Numbered from the stretch's first letter, positions 1 to 13,031 are shown. The stretch is DNA of 64,000 bases from Streblospio benedicti (GCA_019095985.1 CM032659.1:24210716-24274715), one strand, 5' to 3'. A program made the numbers and translations. The notes: generated by a model not told the origin, from the sequence alone.

Positions 1-3000
1 GTAAGTTGCTCCCCTTTTCTAAGCAGATGGAACAATCTGAATTCGATTCCAGATGCAAGATGTTTGTGGTGTTTGTTGCCATCCCCGTGTTGCAATGGAC
101 TGGTCCCCATTGTATCATTTTACTTATTGTTGCATATCCTGCAGTAGAGTTACATACAGTCATCAATACTATAACCAATAGTAAAACATGTTAGAGTTTA
201 CAGTAAAAAAAATACTTACTTGTTAGCAGATACTGTTCAAGGCTTTTTTTATAGATAGTTTGAATATCTATAAAACCAATATTGTCTTCAAAAATTGTCA
301 ACAAATATCGAGAAGAAATACATGTACGTTAAAGGGCATATTTATTTTGAGTTGAGTTTCATAAGTATGGAAACTTTTCTATATTTTGTGCAATTTACAA
401 ACGGATTTTTGTTGATTATTAGTGTTACAGGGCTGCCTAGTACATGTAATACAGATTTGTCTTCATATTTATACAGATTTCAGACAATGTTGGGCATTTT
501 GATTACAGAAATGATCAAGGAGTGTTTGGCAGTCCTGCGTTTAGAGATGTAAAAATAACAGCCTCAAATCTTAATTTTGTACCAATTTGAGCATTGCTGA
601 TAAGTTGCTATATCTATATTTCTGGGGTAGACTTTTTTGAAAGAGATTATTGTTTAAAAAGGTTTTATTCATTGGTCATTAGTTGTAGTTTTATTGTTCT
701 AAAATGTATAATGCAATTAGGACTTTGCTGCATGATTATGTTAAGCCAATTTTTTTGCTTTTTGAAATTCAAAATCTAAAGGGGTCAATTTTAATACGCA
801 TGTCAATTATTTTCAGATCAGTATAGAAGTTAAATTTGTTCCTACATTTTGAGGCTTGAAGGTAGCCAGACTACTGACAAATATTTTACCTAGATTAAGA
901 AGAGCTTTTCTGGCATGTATTAATATATTAACACTGTTTTGAAAATTCAAAGCCATGTTCTGTCCGGTTAATATGTTATAAAGTGGTAGCAATGCATGTC
1001 TAATTGGGAAAGTAGTTTTAACTTGTCAAATCTAAGTGCGTTATGGGCAGTCTTTAAAGCATTTTTATATAAATGTAGTTATTAGGGAGAGATATGCCTT
1101 CTATTTTGTTTATTTGATTACTACTGAAGACAAAATATTTGTTGTATTCCAAGGGATTTACTGTTAAAAACATTTTGTTCAAACCTGTGGGTTGCTGATA
1201 GTGTTTCATGTTGGGAGGGCAATAACTGGCTTACAGTAGTCAGGCTACCTTATAGTGATTGGCACGATGCGTATTCAGCAATGTTTGGCATACTTGAAAT
1301 GCAGGTTATGATACTAAGTGCGACTGCCACTCCAATTTTGAGAATTTTTGTCTGTGATGTTTCAGTGCTGCTTTAATGTAAATGGCTCATATTTTTGTAT
1401 CAGATATACTTAACCAAAAACTAGCTCCACGTCCTATTCAATCACATGATTTACAAAGCTGCAAAATTACTTGATTTCAACTATGAAATCATTTTTTTTT
1501 TTTTTTTTTTGTTAAATAAAGGTTCAAAATGGCTATACAGACTGATAAATGTTATGACTGTAGGCTTTCACTTATAGAAAAGTGGCATAAAAATGCACAG
1601 TTGGAACCTTTGTAACTACGGTATTACGGTTTAAATTTTGTTTCAACAAGTGATGTGTTTTTGGTCATTTTTAAGTAAAGAAAGTGATGGGGTTATAATT
1701 AGGTACAGTATGAGATCGAAATGGATGGAAGTTATTCCATTGAAAATCAAGTAAAAATGCCCATGTACCGTGTACATATGTTCAAACTTGCATTCATGAA
1801 AACAATTCTTACCAAGACCATAAATCTCTATAAAAATTACTGTAGCAATGTAGCTTGTTTTTACTCTCCCATTTTTATTAAATTGTGTCGATGTTTAACC
1901 TCTTTTGTGTGTTAATGACGTCTGATGCTGCGGAAAATAATCTATGGAGTGAAACGTTTTTCGTATTGCGTCAAGTTTTGTCAAAGAAGTTTGCAGTCAA
2001 TGAGAGTTTTCCCTGTTTGTAAATTTTGTGTGTGAATGTTTCGTTGAAATCAACCAGTTATCATTATGATGCAGTAAACATCAGTTTATTGCAAAAAATG
2101 ATCCATATAGTTGGTGTGTATGCATTTAGAAAGTTTCAACCACAATGTTTATTGCTGTATTTCTATTTTGAATTGTTGTTGAAAAAAACTTAATATCGTA
2201 AACAATGGTGCTATCTAATGTAAATTACAAAATTAAAATGTAAATTACGAAATCGATTTCCATTTGTGTGCTGCTTTGATAAATAAAATGAAATGCGAAT
2301 TTGACTGTAAAATACTTCACATTGATTCACTAGTCCATTATTTTGTTATAGCGTCATCAAAAAGTATGTATTGTAATACAATATGGAATTATTCTATGAA
2401 GAAATGGCTCTTCAAACAATGTGTGCTGTTTCGTTTCTATTATTCTTAAGAATTCGTAATAGGCAAAACTCTTAGCTGAACATAAAACAATATTTTACCA
2501 TGATTATTGCATTTGAAATTGTCTATTACCAGTTTTTGAATGATCAATGCTACAAACCTGTATTATTATTCTCTGCTATGAAATTTACCAAATGTGAATT
2601 ACCAATTTGCACTTTCATAATGTTATACCCAATACATTCAAGTAAAAGGCCATGGGCTTTTAGATTAGACCTTAATTTAGAGACTGAGCTTTTATGTGTG
2701 CAGGTATTTACATTGACATCTCTTCTGACATTTGATATGGTCCATTTTTGATGGTGGGCTTTTAAACGAGCGTGGGCTTTTCCATGAATGTTTGGGGTTT
2801 ACACTCATACACGTTTTTGTGTAGCTCATAATTCATGTAAATGTTGACTCATTATGTTCCTTATGTTGGCGGCATTTGCATTGTTAGAAATGTATATAGA
2901 CTCCAAAAATGTAGTGATAGTTCGATGAAGTTTGCGTTGAAAATGCGACATCAGCACTTTTTCTTGCTACATTTTTATTCCTGTATATGTCTAGTGAATG

Positions 3001-4400
3001 AGTGATGAACCCGCCTGCTAATGATATTGATTGAAGATGTTATGCAGCTCTTAGTCTGATGAATTTCATAAATTCATGATAATGAGACATTCTGTAGGTT
3101 TCCCTTGAAAATTTTGAAATTTCCATGTCTGAATTTCATGCTATTTTGATTAAAAACTGCAGGTTGAGAAATGTATTTGTGTGTATGAATGTGGAAAGCT
3201 ACAGTGTGATGACCCAGTTTGCTGAAAATGTCCTGTATTGTTTGGAAGAAAATGTATTTTAGAAAGTGAATATTTTCATCTTGTTAGTTTTGATTTATGT
3301 AACTAGAGAGAATATTAAAGAAAAAATGAATGTGATATGTTCAGTAACAAATATATGATTTGAATATATATTAACAATATTTTATTATTTTGAAAGGGTG
3401 AAAATGTCCATTTTTTAAAATATTGTACTGATTTTTTCCCATATACATTTGTAATGAGCTCATTTTTGTGAATTAAGAATTATCTAAAATAATTGGGATA
3501 TTTTTTTATCCAATACTATTAAATCATTCTTTCAAAATGTTTAGTTTTGTGGGAAATATATTTATTGTACTTTCCTCATTTACAACATATGTCTTATTTT
3601 TATGTAAAACATTGCGATGAAAAAGTTAAATGGAAAGTGCTCATGATTCATAGGATGGTTATACAACTTGCATCCATCCATGCGTCATGTGAAAACGCTC
3701 TACAAAATATTTTTTTTCACTATAGCAGATATTAAGAAATATTTACCAGGATGAATGCTCTCATTTTGTATGTGTGAAAACCTCACTTGTGGCTGCTGCT
3801 GTAGTCTTGCTTCCAGCTCATCTGATGTTACTGTATACTCTACTTTTAATGCCAATTTGACAGAAAACATGAAATAAAATGCTATAACGGATCGCCATGT
3901 TTTGTAGTTTTTTGGGTTTTTTTCCATTTGTTACTTTTTTGTTATTATTTGCCAGAAGTTTACTTGTATATCGTAAAAAGCAGAATAAACACTATAATAT
4001 CTATCATTTGAAACAATATAAGGATTTGTTACAGTTATATTAACATTATATTTTTTTAATCTTTTTGTATTAGGATAAAAATAATGATCCTTGACAGTCA
4101 GAAAGAATGTAGCAAATTGTGTAACTTTTTAATCCGTATATTTTGACCCTATAGAATAAAGTAACAGGGTAGTAGCTACATATTAGGCAAGGGCAGCAAC
4201 TGCCTTCCATATTTTTTGTTTTTGTTTCGTTTTTCTTTTTTTTTAAGGGTGGTGGGTGTTGACTGTTCTTTTTTTTAAAGTTAAACACTGAATGAAACTT
4301 GAGCGTCTTCATAAAATAATTGTTGCGCATCATATGAAATATTACAACATTGCTTTGTGGATAGATATTAAAATTGATAGATATCGAACCCTGGACCACG
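1..4400. other. AT-rich non-coding DNA, no gene recognised
   Basis: About 4.4 kb of T-rich DNA in which I see no convincing exon, conserved protein or RNA gene. Open frames here are short and low in complexity. The first six bases (GTAAGT) match a splice donor, so the window may open at the start of an intron of a gene lying to the left, but this cannot be shown from inside the window. A 22-base T run lies near 1492. The texture would also fit a long 3' untranslated region. Confidence 0.5.
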
Positions 4401-4420
4401 ACCACTGTGATGCCTATTCA

Positions 4421-4530
4421 TCAATATAGTAATAGGTACCAAGGCGGTAGGGTTTGAATCCTGGCCGAGGCTCTGTGATATACACCTGGAGAAAGAATCC
4501 CCTAATCTCAGAACCCCTAATGTTAATAAT
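4421..4530 (+). mobile_element. tRNA-derived SINE fragment
   Basis: Contains a box-B-like GGTTTGAATCC followed by a GGCTCTGTGATAT block and a stretch reading GGAGAAAGAATCCCCTAAT. The same order of blocks occurs in POLR1B intron 11 at 49290-49400, so this is a dispersed short repeat of SINE type. Box A is poorly preserved. Confidence 0.4.
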
Positions 4531-5023
4531 ATTCACTATTGCAAGATCTATAGGTTAATCAAAATCGCTAATATTCCTAAATACTGTGAGAGTCAAGAAT
4601 AAATATAATTATTACCAATGTCAACTACTCCGGGAGCCATGGCCAGCTAGGGTTTACACTGTCCGACTGTCAAAAAATTTTCATATTGATTTTTGGCTTC
4701 CTATATGCCTATCACAAGTCAAGTTTAGGATATTAGTTGCAGGTCAGGGGGCGTTAACCGTAAAAGGCGATTTATGCATTTTTTTTTGAGTCAAAATCCA
4801 AAAATTGTTGATATCATATTGTCTAATAGACCATGTTCTTGATTGTATTAAATGAAAATGATTGTTTTCCTGCAACACCAGTGAGTGGGTGCATTCATCA
4901 GGACATTCATGTAGTTATTACAGTCCCTCATTCGGAACTATAAAATCGGCTGTGGCACAGACCGTGTTAAATGTGTTAAATTGACAGTTACAATTAAAAA
5001 GAACACTACATGCATTTATCTGT

Positions 5024-5029
5024 TTTATT
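5024..5029 (-). promoter_or_regulatory. Polyadenylation signal of Ig-domain gene copy A
   Basis: AATAAA on the minus strand about 115 bases after the stop codon, inside a block conserved in copy B at 21552-21557. Position and conservation fit a poly(A) signal. Confidence 0.55.
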
Positions 5030-6740
5030 GCTTTAGTATATACAGTTACCCCCTAACAATCCCGACATAACAAATCATAATGCTCATCGGGACAGTCAGG
5101 TGAGCCCAACGGGTTCATTGTGGTGTAGTCATCTGGACAGTCGCTTACTCCAAGAGCTCAAAGTGCTCCGTTGCTGTGCCCCGAGTGTTCGTGGCACGAC
5201 ACGTGTACCAGCCGAGGCCCTCCTTCAGTTCATGCTGTCCGCCGCTGCCCACACCGTGGTTAGCAAAGAAGTACACGGTCTCCAGCACGTCGGGACGCAC
5301 GAGGTAGGTGGTCAGGTGCGGGCCAGTGATCACCTGGGGCGTGGGGCAGGCCTCGACGGTGGCAGAGGGGTTGCACTGCAGTTCAAGGGGAAAGACTATT
5401 AAGCAATTGTGCTCTAGGTGATTGTATTTACTGGGGGTATAGTATTATGTGTGAACATGCATGGATGATCATGGATACTCTCAGTAACTGGTCTGCCTAT
5501 TGGATGTGAAGTTTTGAATAATCTAGCTGGCCCTGAGTAAAATCATGATAAACGGGCCTGCATGTATAGTTTAAACCCTGTTTAAACCCTGGCCTTTCTC
5601 ACCTGTCCGTAGTAGACTAGCTCCACCTCTGGGAGCGGGTTGCCTGCTGCCGAGCACCGTATGTAGCCTCCGTAGCTGTGCACTTGCGCCGTCTCGCCCT
5701 TCCGTTTACGGCCCAGTTCTATCTCGCCACCAATGTCAATCTGGGTGGAAAATTTTCAAACTAATAAAGTCCATAGAAATATGCATGGAAATATATCCCC
5801 TAATATGCTAGCTTTGGAAGTGGCAATTTGCCATATTTCGGGAGCCTTTACAGTTACATTGACACCCTTATATTCTTATCTTCAAACGATAATTACATTA
5901 AGTTATTAACCGACTAGTGCACTAAATCTACAACTTTGTGCAAGTAAGCTTTATTCATCAAACCTTAGTACAGTAAATTATTAACAACATGTTGTATGGC
6001 GGTTATTTGGTGTGCACTTATTGTTTTGTGCACTTATTGTTGTGAACTATCAGAGTAGATCCCCCACCCACCACCCCCAACCAATGTGAGCCCTTCTCAA
6101 CTATGGGACCCCTGCAGCTAAGCCCTGCAGCCTTCCCATCACCAGGGGCTGCCCATTGGTTACGGGATGTACATGTACCTCGGGCATCCGCTTGTCGTAC
6201 CATGAGAGTTGACCTTTCTCTGTGACCTGTATATTGCACATCAACCCCGTCTCCTCCAGGCATCACAGCGAGGCCATTACGAAATTGCGAATGTGTGATG
6301 CTGTACAACCCTATGTAAAGTAAAATGTGCACTGTTTAGCATATGCTTTTTTTTTGCTCATGCAATGTTTATCAATTCATACAATCATTGGCAGTGGTTA
6401 TTTTGGATGCATGTAGTGTTCTCATAAAAGTTTTACTAACCAACTTTGTCAAGGATTAAAGACACTGTGAACGGCGTGCTTTTCCCCTGCGGGCCCATCG
6501 TATAGTTCAGCTTGCCCGCCATATTTCCGAAACTCCAATAAGTTTCCTCATACTGGTCATACTCATATGCCGAATACAATTTCATGTCAATAACTTCATT
6601 AAGATTGGGAGTGTTTTCTTGAAATGGAACACCATATCTGAAAAGATGGTTAGGATATTGATGTGTATTGCAAATCGTCAAGGGAGACATTTACCTTGCT
6701 CAAAATATGTTTTGCGGAGACCAGTTCCGTAGTTTTAATT

Positions 6741-7614
6741 ACTTTGCTTCAGCTCCTGAAGCAAATAAAAGCATTGTGTTCTGTTTGTTTGTAACCAACC
6801 AACCAACCAACCAACCAACCAACCAACCAACCAACCAACCGACCAACCAACCGACCGACCGACCGACCGACCGACCGACCGACCGACCGACCGACCGACC
6901 GACCGACCGACCGACCGACCGACCGACCGACCGACCGACCGACTGACTGACTGACTGACTGACTGACTGACTGACTAACTAACTAACTAACTAACCAACC
7001 AACCAACCAACCAGCCAGCTAGCTAGCTAGCTAACTAGCTAACTAACTAACTATGTATGTATGTTTTCGGAAAAGCTAGAGGGTTTACCGATGAATCGAT
7101 TTCGTTCAAACTTTACACAACTTGAGGAGTGAGGCATCTTGCCACAGCCATGTATTATCTATCAATTGTTACAGGGGAAGATGGGTGTGAGGCGACATTG
7201 AAGTGATTCGATTTTGGGCACTCTGCCAATTAAACTGTCTTTCCACAGGGCCATTATGGTCCATTTTCGACATTATTATTAGTATTGAATGCACAATTAC
7301 TGATCAATATTCTATCAGATGCAAAAGTCTACTTGGTGCAATTTGTTATTTGCTGCTACAGGACCAATTATAGCATGACACAGCCAAAATTAGACAGTGG
7401 CACATTATTTGTAGCTGATTAAATATCCTGTATATTGTAATTATATAATTTCAATCATGACTTCCAAAACATTTTAGTAAACATCTTTATTGTCCATAGG
7501 TGAACGTTGTTCTAGCGAGCAGTATATATTGTTTCAGTATATAATATCATCTTAATTGCCCAAAAGTCAAAATTGTTCTAGCAACACTGTGCTCTGTGAA
7601 CACTTTTGATCTAG
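6741..7614. mobile_element. Copy-A-specific insertion with TTAATT target duplication
   Basis: Copy B reads straight through GTTTTAATTAGGTTTTGC at about 24129, while copy A has about 870 extra bases flanked by TTAATT on both sides (6735-6740 and 7615-7620). The insert contains the long tetranucleotide tract at 6797-7062 and no recognisable protein. This is a clean insertion younger than the cassette duplication; its class is unassigned. Confidence 0.65.
6797..7062 (+). repeat. Compound tetranucleotide microsatellite
   Basis: An uninterrupted series of tetranucleotides that changes unit in steps: CCAA, then CCGA (the longest block), then CTGA, then CTAA, back to CCAA, and ending in CTAG/CTAA. 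Each step is a single transition within the unit. It lies inside the copy-A-specific insertion. Open frames across it (PTNQ/PTDR runs) are repeat artefacts. Confidence 0.95.
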
Positions 7615-9934
7615 TTAATTAGGTTTTGCATAAGGGTATATTCTAACCTTTTTTTCCCCGAACAGAATCTTTAACACATCAATTCTTGCTACTTTGTAAT
7701 TCATGTCATGCACGGTGACTACATTTATGAACATGCGTAACTTAGTAAGATGTCTAATGAAGTATTTTGTTTTCCATACGTTTGAGGTAACAAAAGTGAA
7801 TACTCTACCTCCAAACATTTTTTTAAACTCAACATCTTTCAAAAAAGTGTATCACAGAATGATGGAGGTTTACATTGTGAATTACGACTAGATACCTGTC
7901 TCTGACGGATTGGACATGTGCAAACATCAGGTGGCCGGTGGACCTTAGCACAGAAGTGTCCACTTCAAATATCACCGTGACAGCCACTGGGGTTTCACCT
8001 AGTTCCAATGCAGAGTCCGGGCACGACACAACCTTGAACCTGCTTCCGGCAAAGGGCATGCGCTCATCGACCAGAAAGGTATCAATTTCAAAATAGTAGG
8101 CCGTGTTCCGTTCTTGTCGGCTGCAATTAGGTGATTTTCCATGCTGTAGCCCAGATTCTTGCGGAAGGTGGAAGAGAATTGCTGCACGGTGCTGCCCTCA
8201 ACAGTGGTTGCCGTCACATTCCACACAGCGTAGTCAGGATCACCTAATAAAGATGGGAACCTCACAATGCAACAGTTCATGAAATTTGCTGAATAATGAA
8301 AAGATACAAACTGTTTTGGATTTACAGTATTTGGTGACAGTAATAAAGTATTGTTCTCATCAATGTGTGTGACTTTTCATTCATTCATCAGCTCTTTACA
8401 TGAAACAGGAATATCAGTTTAAGAGAATTGGGCATCTGTCCCCAATGATTACAATTGATTGTGTGTAAGGCCCCGAAAAATATGAATGATGTCCGGGAAA
8501 AGACCAAAAAGAGGGATGTGGGATTTCAAGGAAGTTGGATGTGGGAGAAAAGCCTGAAAATTTGTGGTATGTGGGGAAAAAGGCCCAAGAAATTAGGGGT
8601 GTTGGATATAAGGCAAGGGTCTGACTAAAGAAAGGATTTGGTGGGTTTTCTTGACCTCTTATATAAACGCCCCAAACTGTCACAATGGATTGCCCCGCCC
8701 TCTCCCACCCGATGACTGCACCATTAATGATCATAGGATTAGATAACAGAACATTGCTTTGTCATAAAGTAGAGTCATCTATCTACGTTTTGAATACTAA
8801 AGAACAAGTCAAAGCCTATTTTCTCAATAAATTATCCAGAGAAATTAAGTTTTATTTGATCTTTAGGTACTTGCATGATTAGTGGGCTTAAGACCAACCA
8901 TATATTTTTTTAATTGAAATCTATGGTCCACTGGAACAGATAGCTACTGATGCCTATCGCAGCCACTGTCCTTTTCCAGCTCACTGCTTATTACTAATAT
9001 ACTAGTAATAAACCCAAGAAACAAGATATTTTATATTAAACTTTCTATAGAAATTAAAATAAAACTCTGTTGTAATTTAATAGCTTAGTACATGTTTATA
9101 AAAGACAGATGTGTGATTACATTTTATAATAATTTTGTCGAAAACGTAATAACATTACTATTTACATTTTTAACTTTTTTGAGATTCTTGGAGATTGCTT
9201 TTTTCTAAGAAACAGGGATCGGCCAAAAATAAAAGAAGACAATACAAAATATCACCCGATACCTTCGACAATGGGCACAGGGTGTTCAAACGTGGCTCCC
9301 TTTTTCATGAGGTAGCCGTTAGCACTTTTGTCCACCTCCATGACCATGTAATACGTGGCACCCACGTCTGTGGCAGCCTCGGGGTCTTTGTCCAGATACT
9401 TGTACAGCAGTCTGCCGGCTTGCTTCTGTGACACATGTACAATAAACTCAGGGACTCAGCTCAGGGGCTCGTCTCAATAGTCAGTGGTTAGTTATAAGAA
9501 CGTTTGTTGTGGTGTCTTTATGGAAGTTCTGGACCGCAATAGATGGTCCTGTTTTAGTGGCTTTCTCTGTATATGGATGGTCTTAAATGTGAGTTCTTCG
9601 GTATTAATGAGTTTAAAAGTTTGTTTTTGTTATTTCATATCATCTATTCAATTGATATATGTATGAAATACACAGCCTTAACGTAAAAGTTACCACCGTG
9701 TATTTGTAATGCACAGATGGAGGAGGTGTGTAAAAATTCCATAGTCTGTCTAATCTTTAACACTATTCTCTGCTCCAATATTCTAAGTAAATACGACCAG
9801 GGATAAAGCCAATGCTCATAAAGGAAACTAACTTATATGTGTTTATATAGTTAACACCTACTTACAATTGAGTATCCATGGTGAAGAAAACTTATGATAA
9901 GGCAAAGGCATAATATACGAGGATGGTACTCCAT

Positions 9935-10260
9935 ATTTGACCACTGATCCAACTAGATCTACCAGGATTCAAATGAATGGGCTGCAGTTTACACAAATTG
10001 CCACCACACTGCTACATGTAACGAACAGCAGCCCCCATTGCGCCATTTTACACTCGTAAATACTGTCAATGCTCGGCTGTTTTCAATATTAATTGCTATA
10101 AACCATATCCCAGTGTCCTGTTGTTGGTCCAATGTATGCGGCAATAAATTATTGTGTGCACTTATCTCAGTGTAGGAGAACAGTTGAATCCGACCACCAT
10201 TATCACTACACTTTGGCATTTGTGTCATTGCTTTCACCCGCCTAAAACCCATCTTTTAGG
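9935..10260 (-). promoter_or_regulatory. Conserved upstream region of Ig-domain gene copy A
   Basis: The roughly 320 bases upstream of the signal-peptide exon are unusually well kept between copies (compare 26965-27290), more so than most introns. No open frame explains this, so the block is a candidate promoter/5' UTR. It includes an AT-rich GCTATAAACCATATCCCAGT element near 10094. No transcription start can be fixed. Confidence 0.4.
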
Positions 10261-10529
10261 ATATATTAACAGTGAATGAGCCAGGGGTAGGAGAGGGTTG
10301 GGGTGGGGTCGACCATTCATTCGTAAATTTAATAATTTTGGCCAGACCCTGCTGGGTTGCATAGTGCATATGTTTCTCGTGTGATATGACGCAATCTTGA
10401 TGTAAGGCCCCACTTTTAAGTAAAATCCTGGATCTGGATCTGTTACTGACTTAAATAATCCATTGAACATTCTGTGTTCATTTTTATTACGGCATTTATG
10501 AAATAGAATATACCAAGTACATTGATATG

Positions 10530-10660
10530 CGTGCATCTGTGGACTAGAGAATAGGGAGTCTGACTAGTGATCAGAAGTTAGTGAGTTCGAGTCCCAGTCA
10601 GGTCTGGTGGTGGGTGACTGTGTTGCGCAAAATCATCCCTGAAATAGTGCGAAACCAATC
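10530..10660 (+). mobile_element. tRNA-derived SINE fragment
   Basis: A tRNA-like pair of promoter boxes in the right order and spacing: TGACTAGTGATCAG (box-A-like) and GTGAGTTCGAGTCCC (box B). The sequence lies just outside the conserved upstream block and is absent at the matching place in copy B. Confidence 0.45.
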
Positions 10661-10973
10661 AAACGTTTATTTTTAACACACTGCCGTTTTAAGAACAAAT
10701 GAACGTGCATTTATTCTGCAGAAATCTCTATGTAAATATTTGAACCAGGAGTCTCTGAACCATGGTTACGAAGTTTGTGAAATGTTTAAAAATTAAAATA
10801 ACCAAATTAAAGTGTTGGGATATAGGTCAATGGCATGTTTTAGTATTATATTGAGATCACCCATGTGTGCACTTGTGTTGTCTTGGCCTTCATGCGTTAG
10901 TAACGCTCACTTGTGCACGCAGATACCACTTGCATAGATCTGTAGGGCGATCTCAACACTAAAACACACTATA

Positions 10974-12277
10974 AAACCCGCTTTACACATAGGCGATCAT
11001 ATGCGAATCTGTGCAACGCATTAATACGATTTTAGTCAGGTTGTCTAAATGGGCATATTGGGGTGCCATATTGAACGTAGGAAAAAAAAGGCTTTTTGTT
11101 GCTGAACCAAACGAAGTGTTTCTTATATGTGTGAATGTTCTACGATCCATAGAAGTAGCATAACTATTTGTAACGAACCTAAACTACATGTAACCAGTAT
11201 ATTCGTTGACAAATTTTTAACATGTTCAAAATTTTCTGAAGAATTTGCCAGTTCGCTATAGCAGTAGAGCTATGTAGACAAAATTCGCTAACCCCCCTGT
11301 TAGAGTGCCGACTCCGCGTCAATTTTTAGTCGAAAAAATGACAGAGTCCGTAAAAAAGATGAAAAATTGGGAAATTAACCCTTTCAGTGATTAATCAGGT
11401 CGACGGCGCTGGATGGCTCCGACGCGTCGACCAGCGGACTCTTGCGGGCTTCGTGCAGGCTCCGTGCTACTTCTGCATTACCTCCGCGAGCAAAATTTGC
11501 ACGGAATCCCTCCACTTCTCTGGAGAAGTGGATTTTTCACGCCTCGTAACAACTCGGCGCGGATGGGGATTATTGATTAAAATTCCTTTGATCTTTTTTA
11601 CTTCGCTGGTCGCCGCACAATGCCGTATTTGGCCCAGATGGACTCCGTCTGCCTCCGTACCATGTAAAATGAACGTCATACACCGACGTACAGTCTCCGC
11701 GCCAAGATTAGCGCGGACTTCGTCTGCCTCCGTGCTCACGCCGTAGTCGACGTCTGTCAGTGCGCTGAGGTGCAATTTCTTGCAAGTTCCCCTGCGGCGT
11801 CACTTCTACTCCGCCAGGAGTGGACATTTTCTCTCAATTTTTTTAGGCCCTATCCCTTGACGGTGTTCGCACGCATAGGGTGCGCGTACTCCGTATTCTG
11901 CGTGTTCAATCTAACAGAGGGGTAATGTGTACAGCAGGTTTTACCATTAAAGCCTGCTTCACACATAAGCAAATTCCACCTACGTAGCTCTACATGCCAT
12001 TGCTGGCAAATTCGTCAGAAATTTTCTAACATGTTCAAAATTTGTTGACGAATATACTGGTTGGTTTAGGTTCGTTATAGGTCGTTATACTGCGTCTATG
12101 GATCATAGAACATTCGCCCATATAAGTAACACTTTGTTCAGCTCAGGAACTCGTTGCAACAAGGATTTTTTACTATGTTCAATGTCTCCTCAATACGCCC
12201 ATGGAGACAACCTGGCCAAAATCATATAAATGCATTGCACAGATTTGCATATGATCGCCTATGTGTAAAGCGGGTTT
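10974..12277. mobile_element. Large palindromic (foldback) DNA element
   Basis: The left end AAACCCGCTTTACACATAGG (10974) is matched in inverted orientation by the right end at 12258-12277. Homology continues inward on both sides for about 300 bases, so the element is nearly all inverted repeat. It lacks any visible transposase and is interrupted by a separate GC-rich element (11292-11922). A further partial arm follows at 12281-12450, beginning AAAGCCTGCTTTACACATTA. Nothing like it is in copy B between the two genes, so it arrived after the duplication. Confidence 0.75.
11292..11922. mobile_element. GC-rich non-autonomous DNA transposon nested in the foldback element
   Basis: Terminal inverted repeats CCCCCCTGTTAG on the left and CCCCTCTGTTAG (reverse complement) on the right are flanked by TAA on both sides (11289-11291 and 11923-11925), a three-base target duplication. 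The TWA-type duplication fits the PIF/Harbinger superfamily. The interior is markedly richer in CG dinucleotides than its surroundings and has no transposase. Confidence 0.65.
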
Positions 12278-12280
12278 AAA

Positions 12281-12450
12281 GCCTGCTTTACACATTAGCG
12301 AATTCCACCTGTTGAACTGGCAAATAAGTCAGGAAATTTTGAACACGTTCAAAATTTTTAGGACGAATATACAGTCTGGTTTAATGGTTTGCTAGTTATA
12401 GTTATAGTATGCTGCGTCTGGGCCATTATACATCTGTACATGTTAAGAAC
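12281..12450. repeat. Extra partial arm of the foldback element
   Basis: Begins AAAGCCTGCTTTACACATTA and continues with the GAATTCCACC, TTTTGAACACGTTCAAAATT and ACGAATATACAG blocks in the same order as the arms of the element at 10974-12277. It is a truncated tandem copy abutting that element. Confidence 0.6.
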
Positions 12451-12504
12451 ACCTCGTATTTTTTATGTGTGAATTAGAATCGTCTGGTCTAAACATCATG
12501 TGGC

Positions 12505-12510
12505 TTTATT
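12505..12510 (-). promoter_or_regulatory. Polyadenylation signal of ISG12 copy A
   Basis: AATAAA on the minus strand about 55 bases after the stop codon, in a GAAAATAAAGCC context. Copy B has a changed, non-canonical version (AATAGA) at the matching place. Confidence 0.5.
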
Positions 12511-12562
12511 TTCATAATTTCTGTTGTACATTTTACAAAGTTCATCTGTTCTTCATCATTCT

Positions 12563-12980
12563 TTAATCACAGTCTTTTTTCTTGTCGTCGGTCAGCTTCT
12601 TTCCAGCGTAAGCCCCGGCAGCAGCAATGGCAGCCTTGGTTCCTACACCAATTCCTGCGAAATGTATAACAATATGTACAATATGTATCGTTAAATTTCC
12701 ATTCAGTGCAACAAAATTTATAATCCTAAAATGAATTACATTACTCAAGTCATGTTTGCTGTTTTTTGCAAACCATAGAACTTTTAATTTAATATTTTCT
12801 ATTCTTTATCAAGACTTGTAAATATTTGTAAGGAATTAATATATGCCGAGATAAGGTGTTTCACTATGAGTAAATTGGATGGTTGTGAATATGGCAGTTT
12901 ACTTATGCAGGTTACTTTCACGCTTAGCATGGTAAAACATGAACACGCATGCACACATGCACCCGCAACCACACACACAC

Positions 12981-13031
<51 letters not shown>

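Larger units (their letters stand above)
5145..9934 (-). pseudogene. Secreted Ig-domain protein, copy A (frame-disrupted paralogue)
   Basis: Seven exons on the minus strand match copy B one for one: 9866-9934, 9263-9425, 7896-8243, 6441-6637, 6179-6310, 5603-5740 and 5145-5375. Exon 1 encodes a signal peptide (MEYHPRILCLCLIISFLHHG), identical to copy B. All splice sites are GT-AG. Exon 3 is one base shorter than in copy B (348 against 349, difference near 8110-8120) and exon 5 is one base longer (132 against 131, near 6236), so the exons no longer join in one frame. The other exons remain open and similar, including the final Ig-like exon with its WYTCRATN motif. This is a young pseudogene, or an intact gene hit by two assembly errors; the draft gap elsewhere keeps the second possibility open. 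A microsatellite-bearing insert sits in intron 3. Function unknown. Confidence 0.65.

Noticed and set aside
1-6. Window starting exactly with GTAAGT, as if an exon ended just before it
   Set aside because: Noted, but six bases at a window edge cannot establish an exon; no downstream exon on the plus strand was recognised to pair with it.
6018-6332. 104-residue minus-strand frame as a separate gene
   Set aside because: It is exon 5 of Ig-domain copy A read past its splice sites, with a changed frame relative to copy B.
11387-11775. Frames of about 100-120 residues on both strands in GC-rich DNA
   Set aside because: They lie within the nested transposon with inverted ends and TAA duplications; composition alone explains the open frames, and no protein family is recognisable.
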